NCBI GenBank assembly: GCA_016234855.1
Contig: JACRNO010000018.1
Span: 1-46,689, forward strand
From: Deltaproteobacteria bacterium
GTDB taxonomy: Bacteria; Desulfobacterota; GWC2-55-46
Reading direction: 5' to 3'
DNA: 46,689 bases
The position numbers and the translations under genes were made by a program. The notes under the pieces are model-generated. The model was not told the DNA's origin. It ran no database searches and saw only the letters and a list, made by a program, of their open reading frames with translations. This document shows, piece after piece, positions 7,874 through 16,519 of the stretch. Each line of letters begins with the position of its first letter. Position 1 is the first letter of the stretch.

Positions 7874-8788
7874 TCACCTTTCCTTAAAGGCCTCCACATA
7901 GCCGTCGACCATGTGCGCGGCGATGGCGCCGTCGCCGACGGCGGTGGCCACCTGCAGGAGCGGGGTCTGCCTGCAATCGCCGACCGCATAGATGCCCGGT
8001 ATGCTCGTCTCCAGCGTCAGGCCCGTCTTTATGAAGCCGCTCTCGTCCTTGTCCACGTCAACGAAGTCGGTAGTCGGGTTTATGCCCACGAAGATGAATA
8101 CCCCGTCGACCGGGATATCCTTCAGCCTGGAAGTCTTCAGGTCTTCTACCGCGGCGGCAACGACCACGCCTGAGGCCGCCTTTATCTCCTTCAGTGTCGA
8201 ACTCGTCAGAAACTCGATATTCGGCGCGGCCTCGGCCCTCTCCAGATGCATCCGCTCGGCGCGGAACTTATCGCGCCTGTGGACGATATATACCTTTGCC
8301 GCGAGTTTCGAGAGATAGACGGCCTCCTTCACGGCCGTATCCCCGCCGCCGACGACCATGACGCTGCGGCCGCGAAAGAACGGACCGTCGCATGTGGCGC
8401 AGTAGGAAACGCCTTTGCCGGTCAGTTCTTTTTCTCCGGGCACGCCGAGCCTTCTCGGCTTCGCCCCGGTCGCGACGATGACCGCCTTGGCGCGCATCTC
8501 GCCCTCCGTGGTCTTCAAGACCTTCACGTTCCCGTCGAGCGTGATATTCTCGACCGTATCGAAGGTTATCTCAAGCCCAAGCCCCCTTGCATGCTCCTCA
8601 AACTTCTCCATCAGGCCCGCGCCGCTTATCGATGGAAAGCCCGGATAGTTTTCTATGACGTCGCTTACCGCAATCTGGCCGCCGACCATCTCCTTTTCAA
8701 TCAGGACGGTCTTGAGCCTTGAGCGCTGCGCGTAGATCCCGGCGGTAAGCCCTCCGGGGCCGCCCCCGATAATGACGAGATCGTACAT
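7874..8788 (-). CDS. trxB: Thioredoxin-disulfide reductase
   Basis: A 304-residue flavoenzyme that passes electrons from NADPH to thioredoxin. FAD-binding GGGPGGLTAGIYA is at the N-terminus, the redox-active CATC is at residues 130-133, NADPH-binding VVGGGDTAVKEA at about 145-156, and the C-terminal FAD motif GIYAVGDCRQTPLLQV follows. The length is normal for low-molecular-weight bacterial TrxB. ATG 8788 has a GGAGG at good spacing. No thioredoxin gene is adjacent. It follows endonuclease IV on the same strand after about 125 bp, so co-transcription is uncertain. Confidence 0.93.
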   Translation of the reverse strand: MYDLVIIGGGPGGLTAGIYAQRSRLKTVLIEKEMVGGQIAVSDVIENYPGFPSISGAGLMEKFEEHARGLGLEITFDTVENITLDGNVKVLKTTEGEMRAKAVIVATGAKPRRLGVPGEKELTGKGVSYCATCDGPFFRGRSVMVVGGGDTAVKEAVYLSKLAAKVYIVHRRDKFRAERMHLERAEAAPNIEFLTSSTLKEIKAASGVVVAAAVEDLKTSRLKDIPVDGVFIFVGINPTTDFVDVDKDESGFIKTGLTLETSIPGIYAVGDCRQTPLLQVATAVGDGAIAAHMVDGYVEAFKER

Positions 8789-8913
8789 CTGAAGACCCTC
8801 CTCTCGATTGTCGATTTATGAAATGAGGATAACCTTAGACAGGATTGAATTCAAGGCAAATCAGTCCGCGCATACGTGCGCCATCCGGCAAAAAGACCGG
8901 CGCGTCAACGCTA

Positions 8914-9798
8914 TCACTTGAGCATTGCCCTGACTACGGCAAGGTTACGCGGGTCGTCGTCAGGGGAATCCTTGGGCGTCTCCATTATCAGGGGCAGGTC
9001 TTTTATCGCGGGGTGATTCAGGAACGCGCCGAGCGCGTCCGGGTCTATTCTACCCGCGCCGATATGCTCGTGCCGGTCGAGACGGCTGGCGAGCGCGCCC
9101 TTGGAATCGTTCAGATGGATGAGTTTCAAACGGCCGGGGCCAGCCTCGCTTAAAAGCCTCTTGGCAAGGGCTGGGCCGTCCGCCTTTTTACATAACGGAT
9201 ACCCGGCTGCAAAGCCGTGACAGGTATCGAAGCAGAGGCCGGTCTCAAGCCCAAGCCCGGCCATCCGGTCCATTATCCCGCCTATGACGGAAATGTCCGA
9301 GCCGAAGCCGGTGCCTGAGCCCGATGTGTTTTCAAGGAGTATCATCGTCTTTGCGCCGAGCCCGGCCGCAGCCGCCGCAGCAAGGCCGTCACAGACGCGA
9401 CGCTCGGCAAACGCCGAATCCCGGGCAAGGGGACTGCCGAGATGCGTCACGAGAAAATCCGCTCCAATGGCCTCGGCGACTTCAAGCTCGTCGTTGAATA
9501 AAGCTATGGATCTGCGAAAGGCCGCATCATCCGGCGTCGCGAGATTGATGAGATAGGCCGTATGCACCGCGACGCAGCGGACCCCCGCTGTGCGCCGCCT
9601 CTCGCGAAAGAGCGCGGCCTCGGGCCCGCAGACCTTACTATGCGCCCAGCCGCGCGGATTACCCGGGAATATCTGCATGGCGTCGCAGCCGTTCTCGACC
9701 GCCCTTTCAACCGAGGCCGCAAAACCGCCCGCTATGGAGACGTGAAACCCGACGGGCCGACCGGCGCGAGCGCGTCGGGTTACGGCGGACGGTCTCAC
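8914..9798 (-). CDS. nfo: Deoxyribonuclease IV (AP endonuclease)
   Basis: A 294-residue TIM-barrel, Zn-dependent base-excision-repair enzyme that cuts 5' to abasic sites. Signatures in order: GFHVSIAGG, AMQIFPGNPRGW, VHTAYLINLA, LENTSGSGTGFG, LCFDTCHGFAAGY, LIHLNDSKGALASRLDRHEHIGAG and LIMETPKD. These include the metal-ligand His, Glu and Asp positions of the family. The start is GTG at 9798; its GTGA overlaps the stop of the upstream gene by 4 nt, so the two are coupled. The first ~14 residues (Arg/Ala-rich) precede the usual family start. Confidence 0.92.
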   Translation of the reverse strand: MRPSAVTRRARAGRPVGFHVSIAGGFAASVERAVENGCDAMQIFPGNPRGWAHSKVCGPEAALFRERRRTAGVRCVAVHTAYLINLATPDDAAFRRSIALFNDELEVAEAIGADFLVTHLGSPLARDSAFAERRVCDGLAAAAAAGLGAKTMILLENTSGSGTGFGSDISVIGGIMDRMAGLGLETGLCFDTCHGFAAGYPLCKKADGPALAKRLLSEAGPGRLKLIHLNDSKGALASRLDRHEHIGAGRIDPDALGAFLNHPAIKDLPLIMETPKDSPDDDPRNLAVVRAMLK

Positions 9799-10805
9799 TT
9801 CTTCTTCGCCTTCGCATCAATCCGCCTCTTTGCCGCAGTGGACAACGCGACCGGTATGTTCTTGCTCCTGGAAAGCTTCAGCACGTCGGCGTCGTTAAGG
9901 GACTCCATGACCCTTGTGCTTATGGTTGTTGGGGTCTTGGGATTCGTGACCAGGGCGCTGCGGATGGAATAATTCTTAAGCCACTCCCTGCCCTTTGCAA
10001 TATGGCGCAGGATGTCCTCGGAGGTGCCTTTTGTGACGGCAAGCTTCAGTATCTCGTCCTCGGTGATGCGCGGGTTCTTGAGAACGCCGGAGCATACGAG
10101 CTTGTTGGACTCCTTCACGAGGAGCTCGCGCGCGGACTTGTTGCCGGAAAGGGCGAGCTTGACCTTCTGAGAGACCGAGAGCTTGCTGACGATCTGAAAT
10201 ATGTTCTTCGATTCTTCCATGGCCCTATTGGACGAGGCCTTGCGAAGAATCTTCTTCTCGTCCTCGTCAAGTTTGGCTGGCGCGGCAGGCGCGCCATCGT
10301 TTGCGCCGGCAGGTTGCGCGGCTGCCGCCTTGCCCTCAAGCCTCTCAATCAACAGGGCGGCCGCGCTCGGGTTCTTCCTTACCGCATCCATGAAGCCCGC
10401 CCTCGCGACAAACTGTTCCCTGTCCTCGGCCATGACTTGCAATGTGTCTTCCGGACAGTTCTCCGCTATCCAGCACAAAGTGGCGTCGTCAACCGCAGGG
10501 TTCAGCGCGGCAAGCGTCAACAGGGCCTCGCTGTCCTTGCGCGCGGACACGACGGTCTTTATCACCAAAGGATCGAGACTGCCGCCAAGGGCCTCGGTAA
10601 GGATATCGTTGGACAGGTCGGTGAAGGCTGACTTGGCTGGCCCGGCCACCGCCGCGTTATGGTCGTGCGAAAGGACAAAGAGCGCGGTGACGCGGTCTTC
10701 AGGCTCCAGCCCGCCTGCCGGCTCGGCCCCGCTGATTACCTTGATTTTCAACTCCTGCGGCGCATCAGGCGCCACGTACTTGAACAGAGACGTCTTTATC
10801 TTCAT
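9795..10805 (-). CDS. Uncharacterised helical-repeat protein coupled to nfo
   Basis: A 336-residue soluble, Ala/Lys-rich protein I do not recognise. It has a regular pattern of short amphipathic helices with recurring NPxx turns (ALNPAVDDATLC, KNPSAAALLIE, KNPRITEDEILKLA, TNPKTPTTISTRV). This suggests HEAT- or DUF2336-like repeats (inference). A Pro/Ala-rich linker near residues 155-180 divides it in two, and the C-terminus is strongly basic (AAKRRIDAKAKKK). No signal peptide, membrane segment or catalytic motif is visible. A 4-nt GTGA overlap with endonuclease IV implies co-translation. A scaffold or regulator role is possible but unproven. Confidence 0.7.
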   Translation of the reverse strand: MKIKTSLFKYVAPDAPQELKIKVISGAEPAGGLEPEDRVTALFVLSHDHNAAVAGPAKSAFTDLSNDILTEALGGSLDPLVIKTVVSARKDSEALLTLAALNPAVDDATLCWIAENCPEDTLQVMAEDREQFVARAGFMDAVRKNPSAAALLIERLEGKAAAAQPAGANDGAPAAPAKLDEDEKKILRKASSNRAMEESKNIFQIVSKLSVSQKVKLALSGNKSARELLVKESNKLVCSGVLKNPRITEDEILKLAVTKGTSEDILRHIAKGREWLKNYSIRSALVTNPKTPTTISTRVMESLNDADVLKLSRSKNIPVALSTAAKRRIDAKAKKK

Positions 10806-10872
10806 CTTGCTGTCCGTTCCTCCTTTCCTTTCGCAGCCTCAACAGACCAACGGCCGTGGGAGCGCCGCATCT

Positions 10873-10894
10873 TTTATCCGCATCATCGGATAAA
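10873..10894 (-). terminator. Hairpin after the EF-G-like gene
   Basis: A perfect 8-bp stem, TTTATCCG/CGGATAAA, with a 6-nt loop. It lies 16 bp past the stop codon of the EF-G-like gene. The downstream T-run on the minus strand is poor, so termination is only a possibility. Confidence 0.4.
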
Positions 10895-10909
10895 CCGGAC
10901 ACTACCCGC

Positions 10910-12997
10910 CTATTGCCCCGCGCCTGCGGCGGCGATTATCTTCTGAGCCAGATACGACGGCACCTCTTCATAGGCCGCGAACTCCATGGTGAAGACGCCC
11001 CTGCCGCCTGTCATGCCGCTTAAATCCACCGAATAGGTAATCACCTCGGCCATCGGCACGAGCGCCTTTATCGTCTGACCTCCGGCCGACGGCATGGCGC
11101 CGAGTATCTTGCCGCGTCTGGCGTTTATATCTCCGAGACAGTCGCCGAGCGACTCGTCAGGGACGTTTATCTCCATGCTCATGACCGGCTCAAGGAGCAC
11201 GGGGCGGGCCTGCTCAAGCCCCTTTTTGAAGGCCATGGACGCGGCTATCTTAAAAGCCATCTCAGACGAGTCCACGGAATGCGCCGAGCCGTCGTAGACG
11301 GCCACGCGCACGTCCACGACCGGATAGCCCGCAAGCACCCCCTTGTGCCGGGCCTCCTGCACGCCCTTTTCAACGGCCGGGATGAATTGCCTCGGGATTG
11401 CGCCCCCGGTTACCTCGTCGACAAACTCAAAATCAGCGCCGCGCTCAAGCGGGCGTATGTCGAGCCAGACGTCGCCGTACTGCCCCCTGCCGCCGGACTG
11501 CTTCTTATATCTGCCCTGCACGGCCGCGTGCGAACGTATCGTCTCCCGGTAGGGTATGCGCGGGCTCTTCAGTTCGACCTCGCAGCCGTACTTGCGTTTG
11601 AGCCTCTCTACGCTCACCTCAAGATGCACCTGCCCCGCGCCGGAGACGATGAACTCCTTGGTCTCGTCGTCCCTCCTGTACTCAAGGGCCGGGTCTTCCT
11701 CCATCAACCTGGCAAGGGCGCTGGGCGCCTTATCCTCGTCCGCCTTCGTCTTCGGGTGTATGGCGTAAGAGAGCGTTGACAACGGAGCCGGGGCAGGGGT
11801 GAAGACGATTGCGTGGGCCGGGTCGCACAGGGTATCGCCGGTGAATGTCTCCTTGAGTTTCGCCGCGGCGACAATATCGCCCAGCCCGGCTTCCTTTACC
11901 TCGCTTAAATGCCTGCCCTCGACGATATACAGGTGGCTTATCCGTTCCTTGACCCCGCGAACCGGGTTCAAGACCATGGTATCGGGCCGGATGGTCCCGG
12001 ACCTGACCCTGAAGAGCGAGAGCTTGCCGGTATACGCGTCTATCGTCGTCTTGAAGACAAATGCGGAGAACGGCTCTGCCGCGCCGCTGCCCCGCGTCAC
12101 CTCTTCGCCCGTGGCAGGGTCATGCCCGCGGACGACCCCGCGGATGACGCCCTTGTCGAGCGGGGACGGCAGACACGTCCCGATGGCGTCAAGAAGGAGA
12201 TTCACGCCGATATTGCGCGCGGCCGAACCGGCAAACACAGGGACGAACCGCCTCGTGAGCACGGCCTCGCGAAGGGCCTTCCTGATATCGTCCGCAGGCA
12301 GCTCTCCCGCGCTCAGATACCTGTCCGTAAGCGTCTCGTCGACCTCGGCCACGGCAGCCACAAGCTCTTCGTGGCGTTGGCGAGCCTCGGCAACAAGCCC
12401 CGATGGTATCGGCTTTATCTCGAAACCGCCGGAGGCGTCGGTCTTATAGACGTATGCCCGCATGGTGACGAGGTCAACGAGGCCGGTAAACTTGTCTCCG
12501 GACCCGATAGGTATCTGCACTGGCACGCCCTTGACCCCGAGGGTCTTCTCCATACCGTCTACGGCGCGCAGGAAGTCGGCGCGCTCCCTGTCCATCTTGT
12601 TTACAAAGGCTATCCTCGAGACCTCGAAGGCGTCGACATAGCCCCATATCTTCACGGTCTGCGCCTTGACCCCGGAGATGGCGCTCAATATCACGACCGC
12701 GCCCGCGGCCACGGCAAGCGCCATCTCCGTATCGTAGAGAAAGTCCGAATAACCCGGGGTGTCGATTAAATTGAGCCTGTACCCGTCCCAGTCGCACGGG
12801 TGCATGGCGCTTGAGACGGTAATCTTGCGCTTGCGCTCTTCAGGCTCGGAATCGAAGACCGACGTGGCGTCGTCAACGCGGCCAAGACGCGGGACCGCCC
12901 CTGCGTCAAAGAGCATCGCCTCGGCGAGGCTGGTCTTTCCGGCGCCGCTGTGGGCGATGACGGCGACGTTGCGTTTCTTGCCGGCATTGACTTCCAT
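10910..12997 (-). CDS. Elongation factor G-like GTPase (EF-G paralogue type)
   Basis: A 695-residue translational GTPase from ATG 12997, which has GGAG 8 nt upstream; an upstream TTG would add 11 atypical residues. Domain I has P-loop AHSGAGKTSLAEAML, switch II DTPGYSDF and base motif NKMD. Domains II-V follow (VFKTTIDAYTGKLSLFRVRSG; VSGAGQVHLEVSVERLKRKYG; GRGQYGDVWL; MSMEINVPDESLGDCLGDINARRGKI). The P-loop reads AHSGAGKT instead of the canonical AHIDAGKT and domain I is compact. Both are typical of the EF-G-like paralogues (FusA2 type) rather than housekeeping FusA in the str operon. No rpsL, rpsG or tuf is adjacent. Its exact role is unknown. Confidence 0.85.
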   Translation of the reverse strand: MEVNAGKKRNVAVIAHSGAGKTSLAEAMLFDAGAVPRLGRVDDATSVFDSEPEERKRKITVSSAMHPCDWDGYRLNLIDTPGYSDFLYDTEMALAVAAGAVVILSAISGVKAQTVKIWGYVDAFEVSRIAFVNKMDRERADFLRAVDGMEKTLGVKGVPVQIPIGSGDKFTGLVDLVTMRAYVYKTDASGGFEIKPIPSGLVAEARQRHEELVAAVAEVDETLTDRYLSAGELPADDIRKALREAVLTRRFVPVFAGSAARNIGVNLLLDAIGTCLPSPLDKGVIRGVVRGHDPATGEEVTRGSGAAEPFSAFVFKTTIDAYTGKLSLFRVRSGTIRPDTMVLNPVRGVKERISHLYIVEGRHLSEVKEAGLGDIVAAAKLKETFTGDTLCDPAHAIVFTPAPAPLSTLSYAIHPKTKADEDKAPSALARLMEEDPALEYRRDDETKEFIVSGAGQVHLEVSVERLKRKYGCEVELKSPRIPYRETIRSHAAVQGRYKKQSGGRGQYGDVWLDIRPLERGADFEFVDEVTGGAIPRQFIPAVEKGVQEARHKGVLAGYPVVDVRVAVYDGSAHSVDSSEMAFKIAASMAFKKGLEQARPVLLEPVMSMEINVPDESLGDCLGDINARRGKILGAMPSAGGQTIKALVPMAEVITYSVDLSGMTGGRGVFTMEFAAYEEVPSYLAQKIIAAAGAGQ

Positions 12998-13108
12998 GGC
13001 AGGCTCCACGGTTGTATTGAAGGTTGGCAAGGCGAAGAATCAAACTGGGGACGACCACGCAACGACGGAGAGATTACAGGTCAATCCCGCCGCTCCACAG
13101 CAGTGGTC

Positions 13109-13301
13109 TAACAGGTTGCTGAAAAATTAGATACCGCCGCTATATATCGTCATCCCCGCGAAAGCGGGAATCCATAACCCGTTGACCTTTTCAAGGCAAA
13201 AACCGGATTCGTCCCCGGATGTCTTAGTCCCCGGCTTAGACGTTCGGGGACGGATTAAAACATCGGGAATGACGTATTTAGAGTTTTTCGGCAACCTGCT
13301 A
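13109..13301. repeat. MITE-like element with 18-bp terminal inverted repeats
   Basis: Terminal repeats TAACAGGTTGCTGAAAAA (13109-13126) and TTTTTCGGCAACCTGCTA (13284-13301) pair with 2 mismatches. Nested inside are CGTCATCCCCGCGAAAGCGGG (13149-13169), an inverted CGGGAATGACG (13264-13274), and a near-perfect stem GTCCCCGGATGTC/GACGTTCGGGGAC. There is no ORF. It fits a non-autonomous miniature element of about 193 bp with its own internal repeat. It occupies most of the gap between the EF-G-like gene and the TPR gene. Confidence 0.7.
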
Positions 13302-13340
13302 AAGAAGGACGCCGGAAGCGAGACCGGCAGAGACAAAGGG

Positions 13341-13811
13341 TTACGCCCCTTTCTTCTTGAGCATATTCGGCAGAGTCCTTCTGATGAGTATCCCCAGGAA
13401 CTTATTGACCGGATTGGTCCTCGTCAGGACGGGTATCACGGGCTTTCTCCTGAACCCGATATCGATGAGATGCTTGTTTATCTCCTCGTTGTTCGGGTCG
13501 AATTTGAGCCCTTTGAGAAAGACCTTTATCGCGCCTTTCTTGTTCCCGGCGGCCAGATAGACCTTGCCGAGGTTCAGATAGAACTCGGCCTTGAAGAACT
13601 CCTTCTTTATCGCCCGCGTGCACAGCTCGAGCCCGAGACCTATCTCTCCGGAGCGTATGGCCTTGCACATCCCGAAATAAGAGAGGTAATACGGGTCTTC
13701 CCTGTCCTCTTTGTACGCCTTCTCAAAGGCCTTGAGCGCCTGGTCCATCTTCTCTTCCTTCAGGTACCTCTGGCCGAGAAGGAACTGCTCTTTTGAGCTC
13801 TCTGTTGGCAT
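13341..13811 (-). CDS. Tetratricopeptide repeat protein
   Basis: 156 residues with three to four TPR-like units: EQFLLGQRYLKEEKMDQALKAFEKAYK, YYLSYFGMCKAIRSGEIGLGLELC and AEFYLNLGKVYLAAGNKKGAIKVFLKGLKFDPNN. A basic tail follows (RRTLPNMLKKKGA). No signal peptide is seen, so it is a cytoplasmic protein-protein interaction module with unknown partner. Its ATG overlaps the coaX stop by one base (TGATG), so it is the last gene of the valS-nadC-birA-coaX operon and probably co-translated. Confidence 0.82.
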   Translation of the reverse strand: MPTESSKEQFLLGQRYLKEEKMDQALKAFEKAYKEDREDPYYLSYFGMCKAIRSGEIGLGLELCTRAIKKEFFKAEFYLNLGKVYLAAGNKKGAIKVFLKGLKFDPNNEEINKHLIDIGFRRKPVIPVLTRTNPVNKFLGILIRRTLPNMLKKKGA

Positions 13812-14578
13812 CAGTATCGCATCCCCTCGTATATGATTTTAAGACCCTTCAAGGTCAGGTCTTCGTCAATCTCGGTTATGGACCTGGCCGCGTCCTTCAT
13901 CACGGCCGCCAGCCCGCCTGTGGCGAGCACCGGCGGGTTGGTCTTCAGCTCGACCTTCATCCTATCCACGACGGCGTCGATAAGCCCGGCATAACCCCAA
14001 TAAAGGCCGGTGCGGAGAGCATCGACCGTGCTCCTGCCGATGACCCTGTCAGGCATGACAACGTCCACCCGCGGCAGCCTCGGCGCCTTCCGGTGAAGCG
14101 CCTCTGCCGAGATGGCGATACCCGGGGCTATAGCCCCGCCGGCAAAGGCCCCTTCGTCGGTAACGTAATCAAAGGTGGTGGCGGTGCCGAGGTCCACCAC
14201 TATCATGGCGGTCTTGTGGATGGAGTAGGCCGCAACCGCGTTTACCAGCCTGTCAGAGCCGACCTCTTTCGGGTTTTCGGTCTGCACCTGAATAGGCACA
14301 TCCACGTCTTCGCCCACAAGAAGGGCACGCACGCCTATATAGTCGGCCACCGCATACTTCAGGGTCCTGTCAATGCTGGAGACCACGGAAGAGATTATCA
14401 CTGCCTTTATATCCCTGGGCTTGTATCCGGCCGAAGAGAGCAGGCCCAGAAAGATTATACCATACTCGTCAAAAGTGCGGACGGCGTTCGTCGTCACCCT
14501 GAAGCGGCGCACGATGTCATGGCCTTTATAGAGCCCGGCGGATATGTTGGAGTTGCCTACGTCAATGGCGAGAAGCAT
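13811..14578 (-). CDS. coaX: Type III pantothenate kinase
   Basis: 255 residues from ATG 14578. It catalyses the first step of CoA synthesis: phosphorylation of pantothenate. It is an ASKHA-fold enzyme: MLLAIDVGNSNISAGLY carries the catalytic Asp6, and VDLGTATTFDYV is the second phosphate motif. GGAIAPGIAISAEALHRKAPRLP and GRSTVDALRTGLYWGYAGLID are family signatures, and LATGG is near the C-terminus. An upstream ATG (14623) would add 15 residues unlike the family; a GGGGGGA run before 14578 supports the chosen start. birA-coaX adjacency is common in many bacteria. Confidence 0.93.
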   Translation of the reverse strand: MLLAIDVGNSNISAGLYKGHDIVRRFRVTTNAVRTFDEYGIIFLGLLSSAGYKPRDIKAVIISSVVSSIDRTLKYAVADYIGVRALLVGEDVDVPIQVQTENPKEVGSDRLVNAVAAYSIHKTAMIVVDLGTATTFDYVTDEGAFAGGAIAPGIAISAEALHRKAPRLPRVDVVMPDRVIGRSTVDALRTGLYWGYAGLIDAVVDRMKVELKTNPPVLATGGLAAVMKDAARSITEIDEDLTLKGLKIIYEGMRY

Positions 14579-14675
14579 CTGTCCCCCCTGCGTCCGGCAA
14601 TCGCAACCGGCAGACCCGTTCATCCGGCCCGGCGCGCCGTCCTGACTGCTTATTATGAGTCCATTGCCGCCTTTC

Positions 14676-15665
14676 TCAAACCGTCTCCACGTCCCCGCTT
14701 ACGACCCTTTCCACCTTGCCTGCCTGCGTCCGCACGAGGAGCGCGCCGTCAACGTCGACTCCCGCGCACACACCGTCTATTGTACGGCCGAAGGCGGCCA
14801 CCCGGACCTGTTTGCCTTCGGATGCGAACCAGCCGCGCCATGCCTCAAGCACCGGCGCCAAGCCGCCATCCAGGTATATCTTATACCACTTTTCCAGCTC
14901 TGAATAAAGGGCGCAAGCAAGCGCGGCCCTGTCGACGCCGTGGCCGGTAATCATGGAGAGCGAGGTCGCGATATCCCTTATGGCCGAAGGCATGGCCTTT
15001 GCCTTCAGATTCGCGTTTACGCCTATGCCTATGACCACGAAGTTGACCCTATCCGGCTCGGAGTCCATCTCAAGGAGTATGCCCGCTACCTTGCGCGAGT
15101 CGATAAGCACGTCGTTCGGCCATTTTACGGCTGGCCGGCGCCCGATGAACGCGGCAACGGCCCCGGCAACGCTGACTGCCGCGACAAAGGTCAGATGATG
15201 GGCGAGCACGGGCGCAACGGGCGGCCTGAGGATTATAGACGTATAAAGGTTTACGCCGGGCGGAGATTCCCAGCGCCTGCCGAGGCGTCCCTTGCCGCCG
15301 GTCTGGCTGTCGGCTATGACGACCGTGCCGTCTGGCGCGTTGGCGCGGCCAAGCTCGAAGGCAGTGGCGTTGGTGGATGCGAGGGCCGGGTAATAATAGA
15401 CGGCCCGGCCCACAAGGGAGGTCTTCAGGCTGGCGGCTATCTCGACGTTATTGAAGGGACGCGAATGGTCCGGGTCCAGGCTGTAGCCTTTCCTCGGTTG
15501 TGCGTCGATATCATAGCCCATCAGGCGCAGCCGCTCGATATGCTTCCAGACCGCGGCGCGGGATATGCCGAGCGACGCGCTTATGGCCGAGCCGGATACC
15601 GCTTGGCCGCCTTCAGCGCGAAGCAAACGTATTATGCGAACCTCCGCTGCGTCTTTTGTCTGCAT
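14676..15665 (-). CDS. birA: Biotin--[acetyl-CoA-carboxylase] ligase with DNA-binding domain
   Basis: 329 residues. An N-terminal winged helix-turn-helix (VSGSAISASLGISRAAVWKHIERLR) precedes the ligase domain with GGKGRLGRRWESPPGVNLYTSIIL (biotinyl-AMP loop), VKWPNDVLIDSRKVAGIL and GIGVNAN. A C-terminal SH3-like domain follows. It activates biotin and attaches it to carboxylase carrier proteins. The HTH suggests it is a bifunctional BirA that also represses biotin genes, although none are in this window. ATG 15665 lies 34 nt inside nadC, a long overlap pointing to coupled translation. Confidence 0.93.
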   Translation of the reverse strand: MQTKDAAEVRIIRLLRAEGGQAVSGSAISASLGISRAAVWKHIERLRLMGYDIDAQPRKGYSLDPDHSRPFNNVEIAASLKTSLVGRAVYYYPALASTNATAFELGRANAPDGTVVIADSQTGGKGRLGRRWESPPGVNLYTSIILRPPVAPVLAHHLTFVAAVSVAGAVAAFIGRRPAVKWPNDVLIDSRKVAGILLEMDSEPDRVNFVVIGIGVNANLKAKAMPSAIRDIATSLSMITGHGVDRAALACALYSELEKWYKIYLDGGLAPVLEAWRGWFASEGKQVRVAAFGRTIDGVCAGVDVDGALLVRTQAGKVERVVSGDVETV

Positions 15666-16519
15666 ACCGAGACCACTTCCATGCTTATGTCAATAGAGGC
15701 CGCCGAGTGCGTAAGGCCCCCGACTGAGATACGGTCGACCCCGCACGCCGCAATTGCGCCAACCGTATCGAGCGTCACCCCGCCTGAGACCTCCACCTGG
15801 CAGGCCCCGCCTATCAGGGCCACCGCCTTCTTTATCGTCTTTATATCCATATTGTCCAGCATGATGATATCCGGCGCAAAGGCAACGGCCTCGGCCGCCT
15901 CGCTGAGGTTCGTCACCTCTACCTCGACAAAACCTTTACCCCGGTAATTTTTCTTCACGGCCTCAATGGCCGCGGCTACCGAACCCGCGGCCTTGATATG
16001 GTTATCCTTTATGAGCACCGCGTCGAATAGCCCCATGCGATGATTCTGGCCGCCCCCGGCCCTTACCGCGTAACGCTCAAGCGGCCTCAGCAACGGGGTC
16101 GTCTTACGGGTGTCGTATATCCCTGCGCGCCGGTCTGCCTTACGCACGTAAGCGGCCGTAAGCGTGGCTATGCCTGAGAGCCTCTGAAGGAAATTCAACG
16201 CCACGCGCTCGGCCGTGAGCATCGGGGCGAGCGGGCCGCTTATGGTCGCAAGCACGCTCCCTTTTTTCACGGCCCGGCCGTCCGAAGCCTCGCTAACGAA
16301 CCTGAGCTTCTTACTCACGGCGTTAAAGACGCGCCCCGCCACGAAAAGTCCTGCCGGAACGCACGCCTGCCTGGCGATTATAACGGCCTCGCCAACGGCC
16401 CTCGGCCCAACCACGGCCTTCGTGGTGACGTCGCCCTCGCCCATGTCCTCGGCAAGGGCCGCGGCAACCGCAAGAGCGACGTATTCGTCAAAGGCCTTGT
16501 CAGACGCGCTCTTTTCCAT
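15632..16519 (-). CDS. nadC: Nicotinate-nucleotide pyrophosphorylase (carboxylating)
   Basis: 295 residues. It converts quinolinate and PRPP to nicotinate mononucleotide in NAD synthesis. Signatures: EDMGEGDVTTKAVV, LNFLQRLSGIATLT, IYDTRKTTPLLRPLERYAVRAGGGQNHRMGL (split across the substrate site), DAVLIKDNHI, VEVTNL and DIIMLDNMD. It ends EVSGGVTLDTVGAIAACGVDRISVG. Its ATG directly abuts the valS stop codon (16520-16522). It is the second gene of the valS-nadC-birA-coaX-TPR operon. nadA and nadB are not in the window. Confidence 0.95.
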   Translation of the reverse strand: MEKSASDKAFDEYVALAVAAALAEDMGEGDVTTKAVVGPRAVGEAVIIARQACVPAGLFVAGRVFNAVSKKLRFVSEASDGRAVKKGSVLATISGPLAPMLTAERVALNFLQRLSGIATLTAAYVRKADRRAGIYDTRKTTPLLRPLERYAVRAGGGQNHRMGLFDAVLIKDNHIKAAGSVAAAIEAVKKNYRGKGFVEVEVTNLSEAAEAVAFAPDIIMLDNMDIKTIKKAVALIGGACQVEVSGGVTLDTVGAIAACGVDRISVGGLTHSAASIDISMEVVSVCRQKTQRRFA

